The position numbers and the translations under genes were made by a program. Positions 40,336 to 53,052 of a stretch of 64,000 bases of DNA are shown piece by piece. Origin of the DNA: Mytilisepta virgata (Eukaryota > Mollusca > Bivalvia > Mytilida > Mytilidae); NCBI GenBank assembly GCA_028015205.1, contig CM051520.1, positions 36,385,528 through 36,449,527 of the forward strand, given 5' to 3'. Numbering within the stretch: position 1 is the stretch's first letter; each line of letters opens with the position of its first letter. The notes under the pieces were generated by a model. The model was given only the letters and a program-made list of their open reading frames with translations. It searched no databases and was not told where the DNA came from.

Positions 40336-42374
40336 ATGAATTGTCTTTAACAAACAAATAATAAAATATTCAGCTTATGTACAATGGGTGGAAAATAATA
40401 TCTGTAGATATACTCATAAATAAAGCAGCAGCATAATATTAACCTACATCTCAATTTAGTGTTATCGACAAAAATATTTTAAAATGTCAGCGGATTTTTT
40501 TAGCTTCCCTAAAATAGTTATCCATAATTATATTCAATCAAAACTAAATTTTAAAAAATCACAATTTTTCTCTTCTATAAAGAGTTTAAAATCAAACCAT
40601 ATAAACTGCAAAAGTAACAGCTGCATTCTCTTGTGAAAAAAAATCCAAGATATCAACAGAACATCACAAGTTAAACAATACATAAATGTATTTGTTTGAT
40701 TCTTCTTGTTAACAACTAATACTGTAGAACCTTATATTATTACATGCCAATTTGCAGTAACATTCAGTTAAAATGAATGGATAATATATCTTTTAAGATT
40801 TTGTTACAGTTATCTCCCTTGGTCAGATCAGATTCTTAATTATGTCTGGGTTATTTCTGAAAAATTGGGGGAAATGAACTACCAGCTGTATAATTTATGG
40901 AAAACCGAAATTTAATGACCTGTTTTTTTTCCTTATGTTTACAGAAACTAAATACATGAAATACAAATGATACCAAAAAATTAATATTTTTTATGATGTG
41001 CAAATATGGTATGTGCCAATTGAAAGTATGTTGATTTGCCTTAATAATATTTTCTCACCTTTAACTGAATGGTCATGTAAAATATACATGTATAACATTA
41101 CCATTGTTAGTATAAATTCATAATAAAATATTCTCTGACATATTCTGTAGTAATCTGTACAAATTTAAATTTAACCTTTCAATCCTTATACATGTAAATA
41201 TAAGTACAAAATGTACATACACAAATAATTTACTACAAATCTAAACTATATAAAGATATACTACATTGTATATAATCTGAATTAATATTTTGAACTTTAG
41301 TAAACAAATCGTATGGATGATATGTTTGTTACTTCATTCAAGAGGTAATCACGAAGACCATTTTTTCTTTTAAATATAATGAATTTCAATGATTAAACAG
41401 TTTTATGTGGATTAAAATTTAAAATTTTATTTTTCTCTCTGGAGTTTTATTGTAAACTGTCAAAATGTATCATGTTTAAAAACCATGCATCTACAGAATC
41501 TGTCAGAGTATAAATAAACACATACAAGTATATAAATTATAATGTTAAAAAATAAAGACAGAATATGTCCATGGGACACAGATGTACCTGTCAATATCAA
41601 TTATTGATACCAAATTAGGTCTAAATTACGATCTATAAAATTGTCTAATAAAAAAAAATGATATTGGTAAACTGAAATTGTCTTTCTGGTCCAAAAGAAC
41701 CCATCCAAATTTCAAATGATTTGGGAAAAGAATCACTTAAGTTAACCAAAACTTTACTTTTGGCTATACCATCAATATCAAAAAGGGAAACAATTCAGAA
41801 AAAACAAAGTGGAAATATATGAAATTCAAACCCTGTCTGTTTTTCATCATCCCCAAAATTGCTTTATTGCACAAGTTTTGGTGTAAAAATAAGTCTATGA
41901 ATGGAGACCTCATTTCTGGATATTTTCCATATTAAAAAGGGGCACAACTCAAAAATCACAAACGGGAAATATGTTAAATTTGAAATAGATTTTTGTTTAG
42001 TGGTCCCTATACAAATATATCCAAATATCAAATCATTCGGTTTAACAATAACCCATTTATGGTACAGAAATCTCAATTTTGGATTTTTCCCATATAACAA
42101 CTGAACTTGCAAAAATTATATATATTGAAAGGCCTGTAAATTTTCTCAACTTCAAAATCATAAGAGTTCAAATTTATAAATGTATGAAATTGTATATGCT
42201 GACAATACACTTCACTTGTACAATTTATCAACAGTCAATTTTTTTTTCAATTCCTTCTCTGTTATCATCAAATGTTCTAGGTACAATTCATGTATGTTAA
42301 GAATATGAACAAATTGCTCTTCTGGGAACTTTTCTTTTAAAGTATGTCAGATTATCACAAAATAGATCATCTGA
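40336..42374. other. AT-rich DNA, no gene recognised
   Basis: Possibly 3' flank of the ankyrin gene. Between 41,650 and 42,110 two diverged units (TATCAAAAAGGGA and CATATTAAAAAGGGGCACAA, each followed by AAATATATGAAATTC-like sequence) suggest an old tandem repeat. Confidence 0.45.
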
Positions 42375-42556
42375 TCACTTCATGCCTGTAAAAGTAAAAA
42401 TAAGAATAAAAATGAATATTGATGTTATAATGTGATCAATAATAAATATTGTAAATCTAAAGTCAAGTTGGGATGTTGGGTACATCATTTTAAGGTGCAC
42501 ATGTATTGCTGACATGCTATGGATAATACATATCAGTTTAGAGTGGGATTTGTTGT
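42375..42556 (-). CDS. Candidate terminal exon of ankyrin STAND gene
   Basis: On the minus strand an acceptor (TATTTTTCAG ending at 42,557) opens a frame that accepts the phase-1 cassette exons and runs to TGA at 42,375-42,377. It encodes about 60 residues, including a hydrophobic stretch (FTIFIIDHIITSIFIFILIF) that could be a membrane anchor. A second strong acceptor (TTTTTACTTTTACAG ending at 42,386) is in the same frame and would give only GMK before the stop. The phase fit supports it, but the low-complexity composition means it could be chance. Confidence 0.3.
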
Positions 42557-43812
42557 CTGAAAAATACAAACAATTGACTTGGATGATTTCTCACTGAACT
42601 CTCTTAGTATCCCATAAATTTTATATCATGCTTAGGGAGTTAAGATTGTAGCTCTTGTAACACTTTCTCCATATCCTTATATTCTCAATAAACTGTTTCT
42701 CTTCTTACACTCAGTATATAGTACGTGTTTGACTTAAATAAACTTACAGAAAACGTCAACTATAGTAAACTGTTGTTTATTCTGTCTCTTTTCTCTTGTA
42801 TATAATTTCTGTAATAAAAATAGTACAAAGTTAGGTATACATGTGTTAGCTACATCGACATTGATCATCCATTACTCAAATAGATAACAAAATTTATTTT
42901 CACATTTAATTCTATAAATGAAGTAATATATCTGCATGCAATATTTGTTTAATATGCAGTGTTTTACTTATAACATTGTAACTGTAGAAAAACACAGTAG
43001 GTAGGTTGTAGAATTTATTTAGCAGCTATTAACAACTTTAGTAAGCTACCAAAAACATATTGCTATATGTAAAATAACCAAACATAAATAAATCTTATAT
43101 TGTAAATTTTAAACAAAACTTCATATGACCACCAGTAAATAAAAGGACTTTCATAAAACTTTTTGATAAACATGTTAAAAAAGAACTTTCTGCATCATCG
43201 TAAAACCATTCTTAGGCAAAATAAAAACATATGCACAAATTCTATATAACCTACATTTAAATTTTTATCATTATTTCCTATCTTAGATATTAAGAGTTGT
43301 CTCCCATATGCATGAGTTATCTTTCCTGACAAAAGGTGTCATACGTAACATAAAAGGGCAACAATTATTTCAATTTATTTCTAAATATATTGAATTGGGG
43401 AATGTCTTTGTAAGACTTACAAAATATGGGAAAATTTATCATAATAATATTACAAGAGAAACAATTAGAAAAACGTCAATTTGTCAACTGATGTCTGTAG
43501 ATAAGACACCACCAAAGAGCAGGTAACTCTGTAAATGGGAGACAACTCAAATAGTCCGAAAATGTGGAATAAATTAACCAATCATAAAAGTATATGCAAA
43601 CTTATTTAAAATACTTAACAGAATTTGATAAATGATTCTAATTTCAAATGCAACACCACTATTGAAATTCTGACAACAGGTTTAATAAGGGCATATCCAA
43701 TAAAACTTAAAAAAAACATTTTATCAAAGGATACTTTTCATTAAACCTACATTCCGTAAATCTGAAAACAAATATACAGAGAAAATTCCATAAAATATGA
43801 ACAGATACTTAC

Positions 43813-43875
43813 CATTGTCTCCTGCTGAAGACATTGTGATTACAGTGGCTGTATCATCTTGTTGACATGCACTAT
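43813..43875 (-). CDS. Cassette exon 4 of ankyrin STAND gene, 63 bp
   Basis: Minus strand: an acceptor TAG precedes 43,875 and a donor GTAAGT follows 43,813. Phase 1 in and phase 1 out, 21 codons, open in the frame set by the main exon: it encodes DSACQQDDTATVITMSSAGD followed by Asn and the first base of Gly. It ends in GACAATG then GTAAGT, like its sisters. Confidence 0.65.
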
Positions 43876-44265
43876 CTAATGGCCAATATACAATATTTTA
43901 TTTAACATTGTTTGCATTTATATCATAAAATTAAGCCAAACATATTAAAGATAAACTACTTCATCATTGTTTGAGGCCTGAGCCTAACACAAAGTGACAA
44001 ACTTTTCTATACCACATGTACATGTAGATAATTCTAAATGAAGCAAATATTTAAAGAAATAACATTTAAAATTTTATACAATAAAAATACTTAACAGGAT
44101 TTAATAAATATTTCACGTTTCAAAAATATGACATTTACTTCTCATGCAAGCACTGTTTGCATATAAATTTCAATAATTTTTTTTTTCATTCTCTTAAATT
44201 TTTTAACTAAAATATAGAAACATTGTATACAATGTATATATAAATTTAATAAAAAGAGATTACTC

Positions 44266-44297
44266 GCCACAGTCTTCTGTTTTCTTCTGGGGATATT
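44266..44297 (-). pseudogene. Degenerate duplicate of a cassette exon
   Basis: On the minus strand the 3' part of the 44,358 exon is repeated (CCCAGAAGAAAACAGAAGAC), but the donor is GCGAGT and no acceptor is seen. It is likely a dead exon copy, or a rare GC donor. Confidence 0.5.
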
Positions 44298-44357
44298 TTT
44301 TCAATTCTTCTAAATTTTTAAATTAAAATATACAAAGATTATCAACAGAATACTTAC

Positions 44358-44432
44358 CACTGTCTTCTGTTTTCTTGGGAATGTTTCCAATACCTGGATG
44401 GTCTTGGTCATGTGATCTATCCAATGGTAAAT
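44358..44432 (-). CDS. Cassette exon 3 of ankyrin STAND gene, 75 bp
   Basis: Bounded by acceptor GTAG (44,433-44,436) and donor GTAAGT (44,357). Symmetric phase 1-1, 25 codons, beginning DLPLDRSHDQDHPGIGN and ending KKTEDS. Hydrophilic, with no recognised domain. Skipping it would keep the frame. Confidence 0.65.
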
Positions 44433-44960
44433 CTACTAAGTACATTTTATAAACATATAAGTTAATATATTTTACTAAACAATTTTTGATAAACCCATAC
44501 AGTGAAAGACGTAATATCAATATATTATAATAAAAATTTATTAGCAATGTGACAAAAATGAAAAAAGTGTTTTTATATTTGTCTTAAACTATATAAAATG
44601 TGTGTTAATAACCATTGTTTTAAGTATTGACTTAACTCAAGGTTTAAAGAACAATAAACTACTTTAATCTTTGTGAAAACAAAAATAATTGACCACTTTT
44701 ACAAAACTATTTACTTCTACATCATACCACTACACCAAAAGTAAAAACTACTCTATGAAGTCTTACAAATTATTTTAAATTTATCCAATATTAAAAAAAA
44801 ATATTTTTTAAATTTCATTGTAACAAACTTAAGCCCTGTTCTTATAACAAATTAGTAATAAATCACAATGTTTTATTCAAATCTAATAATCTTGCATTAT
44901 CATTAAACTTGATGACAAAATAAACAGGGAAAATTATATGAAAATTAACAGAATATTTAC

Positions 44961-45026
44961 CATTGTTTTCTAGAGTTTTCACAGTATGTGGAAATTCTTC
45001 CCTACCTTTACCATCCTGTGGAGAAC
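44961..45026 (-). CDS. Cassette exon 2 of ankyrin STAND gene, 66 bp
   Basis: Bounded by acceptor GTAG and donor GTAAAT (44,960). Symmetric phase 1-1, 22 codons, starting GSPQDGKGREEFPHTV. Its first 20 bp match exon 45,618-45,674 (GTTCTCCA...GATGGTAAAGGT), indicating exon duplication. Confidence 0.65.
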
Positions 45027-45617
45027 CTACAACATTTTATTAAAGTTTTTGTACATGTATACTAGAATTATAATGCTTCCAAATTAAACAAAAATAAAAT
45101 AATTGATTATTTTAAACTTTTAAACAAAAGACATAATTCTCAGAAGACAGTTTACTGAAAACATTTGACATTTATTAAAAGGAAAATTGTTTTTGTATTT
45201 AAATTTATGCATGTGGACTAAATTAACATATAACTTTAATTTAAAGAAACATTCAAAAGAAAAATTTAGAAATTTAAATCTTTAAGGACAAAAATAATTT
45301 GCCTTTTTATTAATATAAATTTCATTAAATTAATTAAAACATTTTAATAAAGTTAATATTTTATAACGTCTTACAGATAAACCAATGCAAATAGATATAA
45401 ACTTCTTAATGAAATGAAATAAACAATTCTTAATTTACCCAACTTAAGATACAAAAAATATTTTAAACTCAGGTACAAAATAATACCTACTACGATTTAA
45501 CCACTTTTCATGGAACAAATTTAAGGAATTTTATTTATTAATAAGTTATTTATCAGTTCTTGCAACATGTGCATGATCATAAAAATAGAGAAAATTCTAA
45601 GTTAAAAGAATACTTAC

Positions 45618-45674
45618 CATTTGGGTTTAGACTGGCAACAACATCTTCCTCACCTTTACTATCTGATGGAGAAC
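45618..45674 (-). CDS. Cassette exon 1 of ankyrin STAND gene, 57 bp
   Basis: Bounded by acceptor TAG (45,675-45,677) and donor GTAAGT (45,617). Symmetric phase 1-1, 19 codons, reading (S/G)SPSDSKGEEDVVASLNPN. A further donor-like ATGATG then GTAAGT at 45,748 may be the relic of another copy. Confidence 0.65.
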
Positions 45675-46430
45675 CTATTTATTAATAGAAATCTCTGTAG
45701 AATCCAAAAATAATAACAATTATCTATATATAAATAATTAGTACTTACCATCATTTAAATAAATTATTCTCATATTTAAACCAATTTTAAATTAAATAAT
45801 TATCTTATACATGTCAGAAAATTAATCCAAAAAAAAATCACAACTTTTATTATTAAAAGCAAGTTGTTTGTATTGCCTTGAAAATATACAAAACTCTATG
45901 TAAAATGATTATTCCTTTCACTAAACATTGAATAATCAACATTAAAACCCTTCTACTAAAAACTACCCCCCCCCTTTCGCATATACATTGTAAATAAAAT
46001 TCATAAAACAATTTTAAACATTTTAATAAAGTGAATTTGTAATAAAGTCCTAAAATTAAACCAAATATATTAAATCTTAATGAAATGTAATTTTTACCAA
46101 CATTAAAACAATTACCTTTTTAAACTTTTATTAAAAAAAATTCTAAGTGTGTTTATATAAAACTCTGCTCTTTTAACATTTTAATAAAGTTAATTTATTG
46201 TAAACTTATCAATTAAATGTATTCATAATTTTTAATTAACCCAACATTAAAATAAATTAACATTTCAAACTTTTGTTAAAACATATGCTAAGTTATTTCA
46301 TGACCCGTAACTACTGTTCCCGTCGCAAATTTCATTAAATAATCAAAACAATTCATTGAAAGTTAATTTTCTTACATTATCCTAAAACTATAAAATAAAA
46401 TATACAGAGATAAGTAAACAAAATACTTAC

Positions 46431-48656
46431 TATTGTCTTCTGATGTCATTTGTTCCAACAGTAGGTTTACAACGGCTGCATGACCTTGTCTAAGTGCACT
46501 ATCTGATGGCGAATCATTATCTTCATCACGAATGTTAACGTCTGCTCCTCTCTTTAACAGACGTTTAACAACTTCCAAGTGTCCATAATAACATGCTATA
46601 TTTAAAGGTGTAACACCATGACATGATGATACGTTTATATCTGCACCATGTTTTATTAATAATTCCACAGTCTCTGTATGTCCTTTGTAACATGCTACAT
46701 GCAGAGGTGTTGCTCCTGTATCTCCACACTGGTTCACATCGGCTGTATGTTCTATCAATAGTTTCACGACATCAACATGGCCTTCCTGACATGCTATAAA
46801 CAGAGGTGTTTCTCCTGTATATCTACACTGGTTCACATCGGCTGTATGTTCTATCAATAGTTTCACGACATCAACATGGCCGTTGTAACATGCTGCAAAC
46901 AGAGGTGTTGCTCCTGTATCTCCACACTGGTTCACATCGGCTGTATGTTCTATCAATAGTTCCACGACATCAACATGGCCTTCCTGACATGCTATAAACA
47001 GAGGTGTTTCTCCTGTATATCTACACTGGTTCACATCGGCTTTATGTTCTATCAATAGTTTCACGACATCAACATGGCCGTTGTAACATGCTACATACAG
47101 AGGTGTTGCTCCGTTATCCATACACTGGTTCACATCGGCTGTATGTTCTATCAATAGTTTCACTATATCTGTATGGCCGTGCTGACAGGCCAGATACAGT
47201 GGAGAACATCCATTATCTTTACAAGCATTAATGTTTCCATTGCTGACAATTAATATCTGTACGATGTCAATAAATCCCTCCTGACACGCGATATGTAATG
47301 GTGACGCTCCATTATATCTACACTGATTCACATCAACATGGAGTTCTAGCAGCCATTGTGTAATACTAACATCACCAATAAAACAGCTCTGTATAAGTGG
47401 TGTGTCTTGAAGTCCGCCATATTTATCTGTTTTATTTGCGAGTTCTTGTTGATCAGACGGACTGAGATTTTTCACGTGAGACATAAATTTTTGCCTGAAG
47501 GGTTGTGATTCCATTATGTTTGTGTTAGTAAATACATCAATAATTTTACCCTGTTTCCAGTCAGCAGCCATTCTTGATATATAATTATCTATCTGATCGT
47601 CTGGTAGATTTATGGTGAAGTCCTCAGCATTTCCTGTAAACTCTGATGTCCGCCATATAAATCGTTCACTGATAAATTCACTGTCGGCATGTTTGATGAA
47701 AACGGACAACATTTCTTCACCAAATTTCTTTGCCAGGATATCAAAAAGTTTATCGTGAATGATTTTGTAGGTATTATTATCCTTCACAATATATGTCCCG
47801 TCTAATACTGCTAACGAATTAATTAATTTTTTAACCGGAGTAAATTTGATCAGTTCACATTCGACCAGTAATTCCTCTATAATTGTTTGATTTTCACTGT
47901 TTATTTCCGTTAACATTTTTGTTGTTAATTTGTTGTTGAATAATGTACACAGAACCAGACTGCAATATTTCAGTTTCCCTTCGTCATCTCTAAGGAACAA
48001 TCCGTCAAGTTCTTGTTTTAATACAACTGTTGGATTTATAAAGAACTGTCGCATATCTCCGTGTGTTTCCTTGTTGTATAAGCTACAAAGTAACGGGAAA
48101 AATTCATGTCGATCAACGAGATCAGCAATTCCATTCCAATCTTCCGGAAAATACATTTGTGCTATCTGCAATTTATGTTGGTCGGTTAGACATAAATCTG
48201 TTGATGTGACGTTACACTCTGACATGGAAAAAATCTCTTTTAATTCTTCAAATTTCTGATCCTGGAAAACTTGTAATCTACAAGTTGAAATGATCTTACA
48301 ACAATTGTCTTTCAGTAATGTTTTGATATGGTCTTTCATTTGATTCCAGGAATCTAAATAATTTTGGTTTAAACTAAATCTTCCACAGATATCATCAATA
48401 ACAAATACAATTGTTTGTCCCATTTTAACATAATCTCGGATATCCTCAGGTTTACTCACAGGAACAACTGCATATCCTTGTTTTACCATCTGTAGAGCGA
48501 CATGTCTGGTAAGGTATGTTTTCCCCATTCCTGCGTTCCCTGTCACGATTAAGCTGTTTACTGTGTTTAATTTTTCTAGCACATGTTTAGCAGCTGGTGT
48601 AGGGACATACTTCTTATCGGCTGTTATCCACTCTTCTATTGTAGCATGGAATTGCT
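46431..48656 (-). CDS. nSTAND3-type NTPase with ten ankyrin repeats (main exon)
   Basis: One long exon from an acceptor (TTTTCAG ending at 48,657) to a donor (AATA then GTAAGT at 46,430). About 24 codons precede the first internal Met at 48,582. Counting from that Met, residues 15-22 are a Walker A loop (GNAGMGKT) and 57-67 a Walker B strand (TIVFVIDDICG), followed by a helical region. This fits the novel STAND NTPase 3 (nSTAND3) group. From about residue 393 to 712 there are ten 33-residue ankyrin repeats with TPL(H/F)(I/V)AC and GH(V/T)D(V/I)VKLLIEH cores. STAND proteins act as nucleotide-dependent switches that cluster on sensing a ligand, often in innate immunity or cell death; the ligand here is unknown. 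The N-terminal effector domain must be encoded in upstream exons that I could not define. After the donor, the frame runs through the intron to a chance stop. Confidence 0.85.
46715..47110 (-). repeat. 198-bp two-ankyrin unit duplicated within the gene
   Basis: Repeats 4-7 of the protein alternate two types (GETPLFIACQEGHVDVV and GATPL..ACYNGHVDVV). At DNA level they are almost identical at a spacing of 198 bp (for example CCTGTATCTCCACACTGG at 46,715 and 46,913). Recent unequal exchange or gene conversion. Confidence 0.85.
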
Positions 48657-51160
48657 CTGAAAATAAATTTATAATAAAGTAATGTTGTTTTGAAATATTT
48701 CTAACACTTAAATTGTTGAAAATATGACGAATTACTTTCCGCTAATATTTACGAACATCATACAATTTTAAAACGCTAATATGGTGCGGGCTTTGAGCAA
48801 TCTGATTATTATTTCAGTAGATTTAAGACTGTTTTATTTTTTTAAATGTAATATACACTTTCTAATTTCTGTTTTATTTGCCTATTTTTTTTATATTGCG
48901 CTCATTTACTTTTCCTTATAATATTTTACAACAGTGGTCCCCGTTTTTTTCTGGGGGTCATTTACTTGCGTAATTTTAATTTTGAGTATGGAAAGTTGAT
49001 CTTTAAATTTAGAATAAGTGACCACTCATTAGAAATTGAAAGGGGATGATACAAACAAATTCCCAGAAACGAGAGATTGTGTAAAAATTGATTGTTGATA
49101 ATGACTCGAATGAAGCCCATTTCTTTTCCGGTTGTTCTATTAATGATTCTGTTAGAATTAGATATTTACAACCTTTTAATTTTGAGCGCAAAATTAATTC
49201 TGAGGATGAAATGAAACAAATTTTGAACCCCCGAAACAAATGGGCTACTTTTTGAAACAGTCACTTATACAGTCATGTTATACTGAGGACAGGAGACCGC
49301 TAGTTTTGTTTCAGTCAACAGGAACTGTTTACACTGTTATATTGATTTATTGTTTAATTTTTGTCGTGTTTGATTAGTGTATATACATGTAGCCATTAGT
49401 CCTTAATTGGACATAACAATTGCTTAATAAATATTATTATAATGATAAATTTTGGTTAATATTTTAAATTTTCATCCGATTTTTATGATTTTTGTTTTAT
49501 AATGTTCCTTGAGAAAAAATGGAAAATATTGTCTAAGATCCGTTTTTCACTATCTCTAAGGGACCAAAAAGGGACACACCTTAATTTTCGAAACTTTTTT
49601 TATTTCTTATCTGATTTTGATGATATTTTTTAAATGGTTCTCCATAAGAAATACAATAAAGGTTATTCGAGGCATTTTTGTGTTACTTTTGTCGTTGCAG
49701 AGATAAAAGGGATTAAAGGGGCACATCAGCCATTTTGCAGGATGCCTAAAAATTTTATATTTCATCCAATTTTAATATTTTAATGGGGATTTTTTCTTTA
49801 TTTTCAAAATCCTCCTGGCCCCCACCAGAATATCAAATATCCGCTCGGCCAAATTTTTATTATACGCCTCCCCTTTCAAATATCCTGGAAACGCCCCTGA
49901 TTTTCCTTCCTCCTTTACTTTAAACGGAGCAATGCACAATACAACATGAATGTACAAGCATGCATTATAAACATTGCATATTTCTATTTGCACCTACAAT
50001 TCAGTTTCTTCATTTTGCAGTTATGAACTGGGTGCACAGATTTATGGCAATGGTGGCCATTTTTGTGCTCGCATCAAACACAATAACAAATAGTATCTTT
50101 ATGATGGTCTTAAAGAATACCACAGTGCTGGACAGGGACTGAGACTGCAAGGTGGAACAGCCAAAATTCCCAACAGATACAACCTTGACTATGTTATTTA
50201 TTTAAGAATAAAAACATGAATTTAAAAATTGTGTATTTTCAAATATTATAAATATAATTGTGAAAATAAATAATCAGTCCCTTGTTTTACTGAAAATGAA
50301 AAATCATGCTTCAACAGTGCAGAAAATAAATAATCTGTCTTTACTTTCCACAAAAATAAATAACCCATCCAAAACAAATCCTCCTGGCCCCTCCCAGAAT
50401 ATCAAATGGTCGTCCCCTTACCACACTTCATAGTGATAGGGAGAAGTGACTTCTCTCTTTGAGGTACATCATTAAAAATGGCTTTTATACCAGGTGAGCA
50501 ATACAGGCTCAGTCCTCTGAGGCTCTAGTTTAAATATGCATACATGTACATATACCCAATGTGTGTCTACTCAGTCCTGTGTGGAATTATGATTATTATA
50601 ATAAAATACAAAGTACAGAGAAAATTATGTTACATTCCATTTTTTAAGGAATTAATATACAAAAACAAAGTTAAATTTAAAAATGAAAAGTATATGCAAA
50701 TGTTTGATTATAAAAACAAATTGATAGTACGCTAGAACACGTTACCCACGTGCACAGATAGATCTAAAGTACTTTTCACCAAGCTGAGTCTCACATTATG
50801 GCATTTCTTAAAAAATCAAATAATGTAAAGAGAATATCATATTGAAATTTTTATTTAAACATACTTACGGCAACTAAATGTTGTGACATGTTTCCACCTG
50901 CTATGGCTTATTCTGTACTCATGTGGAAATTGACAATTTTGTGACAAATCTTAGGTTTTTGATAGGTAAAAAATAATTTATTTTCCAGTGATTTCATGTT
51001 AACTATTTTTCTACACTATATCAATTAGTACACACATTTCAAAGTTTAAAATACTGACCTCTAGAACCAAAAAGGTTTATAATGGGGAAGGACAGAAATA
51101 CCTTGTTTTCCCACATGAATGGAAGGCAATATATCAAAAATCCGAAATATAATAATGTTG
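48657..51160. other. AT-rich DNA upstream of main ankyrin exon
   Basis: Probably intronic. It holds a relative of the 19.6-kb repeat (49,440-49,700) and two copies of CCTCCTGGCCCC(C/T)(A/C)CCAGAATATC (49,810 and 50,385). It also has a 3' end of the AGCTCACC family (about 50,440-50,531, ACCAGGTGAGCAATACAGGC). No exon is certain. Confidence 0.5.
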
Positions 51161-51166
51161 ACGTAC

Positions 51167-51208
51167 CATCATCTAAATTTTTCTTATCAACCATAATATT
51201 TGCTTTCT
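51167..51208 (-). CDS. Possible upstream exon of ankyrin STAND gene
   Basis: On the minus strand a short open stretch (ANIMVDKKNLDD) ends at a donor GATGATG then GTACGT (51,166). It is phase 1, which matches the phase needed by the main exon (its first two bases, AG, complete a Glu codon). The acceptor (CTAAG) is weak. Supported by phase only. Confidence 0.25.
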
Positions 51209-51249
51209 TAGTATTTTGTGAAATCAATGAAACTTGAGAGACTCAGATC

Positions 51250-51850
51250 GGTAAAAAGTTCTTTAAACAATCTACAACATTGCATGTGTATCAAACAAAC
51301 CATGTCAGAGGAGATGCAATGATTAAGTGCATATTGGATAGGATTAAAATTTATAAAATCCAAAGACCCGTTACTTTGAGAAAATTTATGGACCGCAACA
51401 TACTTCCTTCATGCACGTATGGACATGAGGATCTAGCAACCTACCAACTCTTATGTGGTTCATATTGGAAAGAGACAATTTTCTAAGTCCAAAGGGCCAC
51501 AACTCTGGGAAAAATCAATAGACCGGAACACCCTTGTTTCGTGCTTTATACGAGGACCTAATAATCTCCTAAATTTCATTTGTATCCAACAAACCATGAT
51601 AGGGGAGTTTCGATGACAAGGTGCATATTATATACGTCAAACTTTTCAAACCCAAAGGGATATTACTCTGGAAAATCTCAATGAACCGGAACATCCTATC
51701 TACAGTGAGGTTTACACATCATTGCCAGGGACTGTATAAAGTTCCATGAAGTTTAGACAAAGGACACAGGAAGTTAGTCGGACCAGACAGACAGACAAAG
51801 TGATTCCTATCCTATGTATCCCCAAAATTCGTTTGCAGGGTGGAAGGGGG
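51250..51850. repeat. Tandem repeat of about 180-200 bp
   Basis: Three diverged units with CCAAAG(G/A)(G/C)(C/A), ACTCTGG(G/A)AAAA, AA(T/C)AGACCGGAACA and AACAAACCATG(T/A). No gene. Confidence 0.6.
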
Positions 51851-52330
51851 AATAAAATTTACGAATGACATACACATGTAATCAATGCTTCAACCGAATT
51901 TATGATTTTGAGTCTGAGTCATTTGATGTGTTTCCATTAGTTCTATTCTAGATACGTCGGCCAAATTCATTGGTGTCCAGGGAAATCATAACAGTTGTTA
52001 AAGGGAATTTCCTTTTGAAATGATTTTGGCTGAATTTGCTACTTTTAGCAACAGCGGTCCGGATTATCAGACAATGGTGAAAAGAGACCATTCCAGCAAA
52101 TTTAATCACCATTAGGCTTTCAATTTCGGGAGACAATATTAAGTTGGTTTTCTCATTATTATTTTCTGATAACAGCAGCCATATTAGTTGGGGCCAGGGA
52201 CCATTCCACCAAAGTTTGATTTTGATTGGCTAAGTTGTTTCAGAGGAGTTGATTAAAATTTGAAAACGGTTAACAGACGGACGGACAAAGAAACAGACGA
52301 CAGACGCCCAGTGGTGACGTCGGTTGTCGT
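51851..52330 (-). repeat. AGCTCACC-family fragment, reverse
   Basis: Contains AACAGCAGCCATATTAG, GGGACCATTCCACCAAAGTT and ACGGACGGACAAAG, followed by ACGCCCAGTGGTGACG, the reverse of the family 5' part. Confidence 0.6.
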
Positions 52331-52793
52331 GACCTAAAGTTAAGCACACGTTTAAAAGGAACAGACACTTGTATTGTAGTGCTGCCGTGCTGCCGATATA
52401 TACTTGTGAAAGAAAAAACTAAAAAACAGTTTTATGGGTACTACACTTTTTTTAAATGACAAAAACTTGTCCATACATACGACCCGACAACAATAATTTT
52501 ATAAATTGTTTCAAATCATCAAAATCCTGCATTCATATTTGTTTGAGCATTGCAAAGGTCGTCGGTGCTCTCGATCAATCCTATGTGTGGTGCTTTCAAC
52601 AGTTATAAACAACCACATTGTATGGTTAAGAAAATCGGTGTATTTTATTCATTTCTATCTATTATCGTAATTGCATCCAAATACAGTTTAAACATGATAC
52701 ACTGTAAAATCTTTAAGTTTTAAGTACGTTTGTAAACATACAATTACCGCTCCTATTACGTTCGTTCGTCAATATCCTGGTCATCTCTACTAG

Positions 52794-53052
52794 ACGTGAT
52801 TGCGAGCATTACAAATTTGAACAAGAAAAACGAGAAAACAGTAGTTATGCCCCTGAAAACAAAGAGGATGAACAAGCTAATGAATACGAAATCTCACAAA
52901 ACAACACAAACAATGAGAATGATTACATGGAAACGGAAATTACAAAAATAAATGCAATATTAGGTTCCTCAAACTGCATGAGGTTGGGGAATCTTGGAGA
53001 TAATATTGTGAATATTTCAAGTTCCGTCGTTACCTTGGAAAACATAGAATAA
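52794..53052 (+). CDS. Possible terminal exon, hydrophilic protein
   Basis: On the plus strand a pyrimidine-rich acceptor (CCTGGTCATCTCTACTAG) is followed by 85 open codons ending at TAA. The encoded sequence starts RDCEHYKFEQEKRENSSYAP, is rich in Asn and Glu, and ends SSVVTLENIE. It is more protein-like than the overlapping minus-strand frame. I recognise no domain and no partner exon, so it may be a pseudoexon or part of an old element. Confidence 0.3.

Noticed and set aside
46806..47231. Plus-strand frames inside the ankyrin exon
   Set aside because: Shadows created by the repeated 198-bp ankyrin unit on the minus strand.
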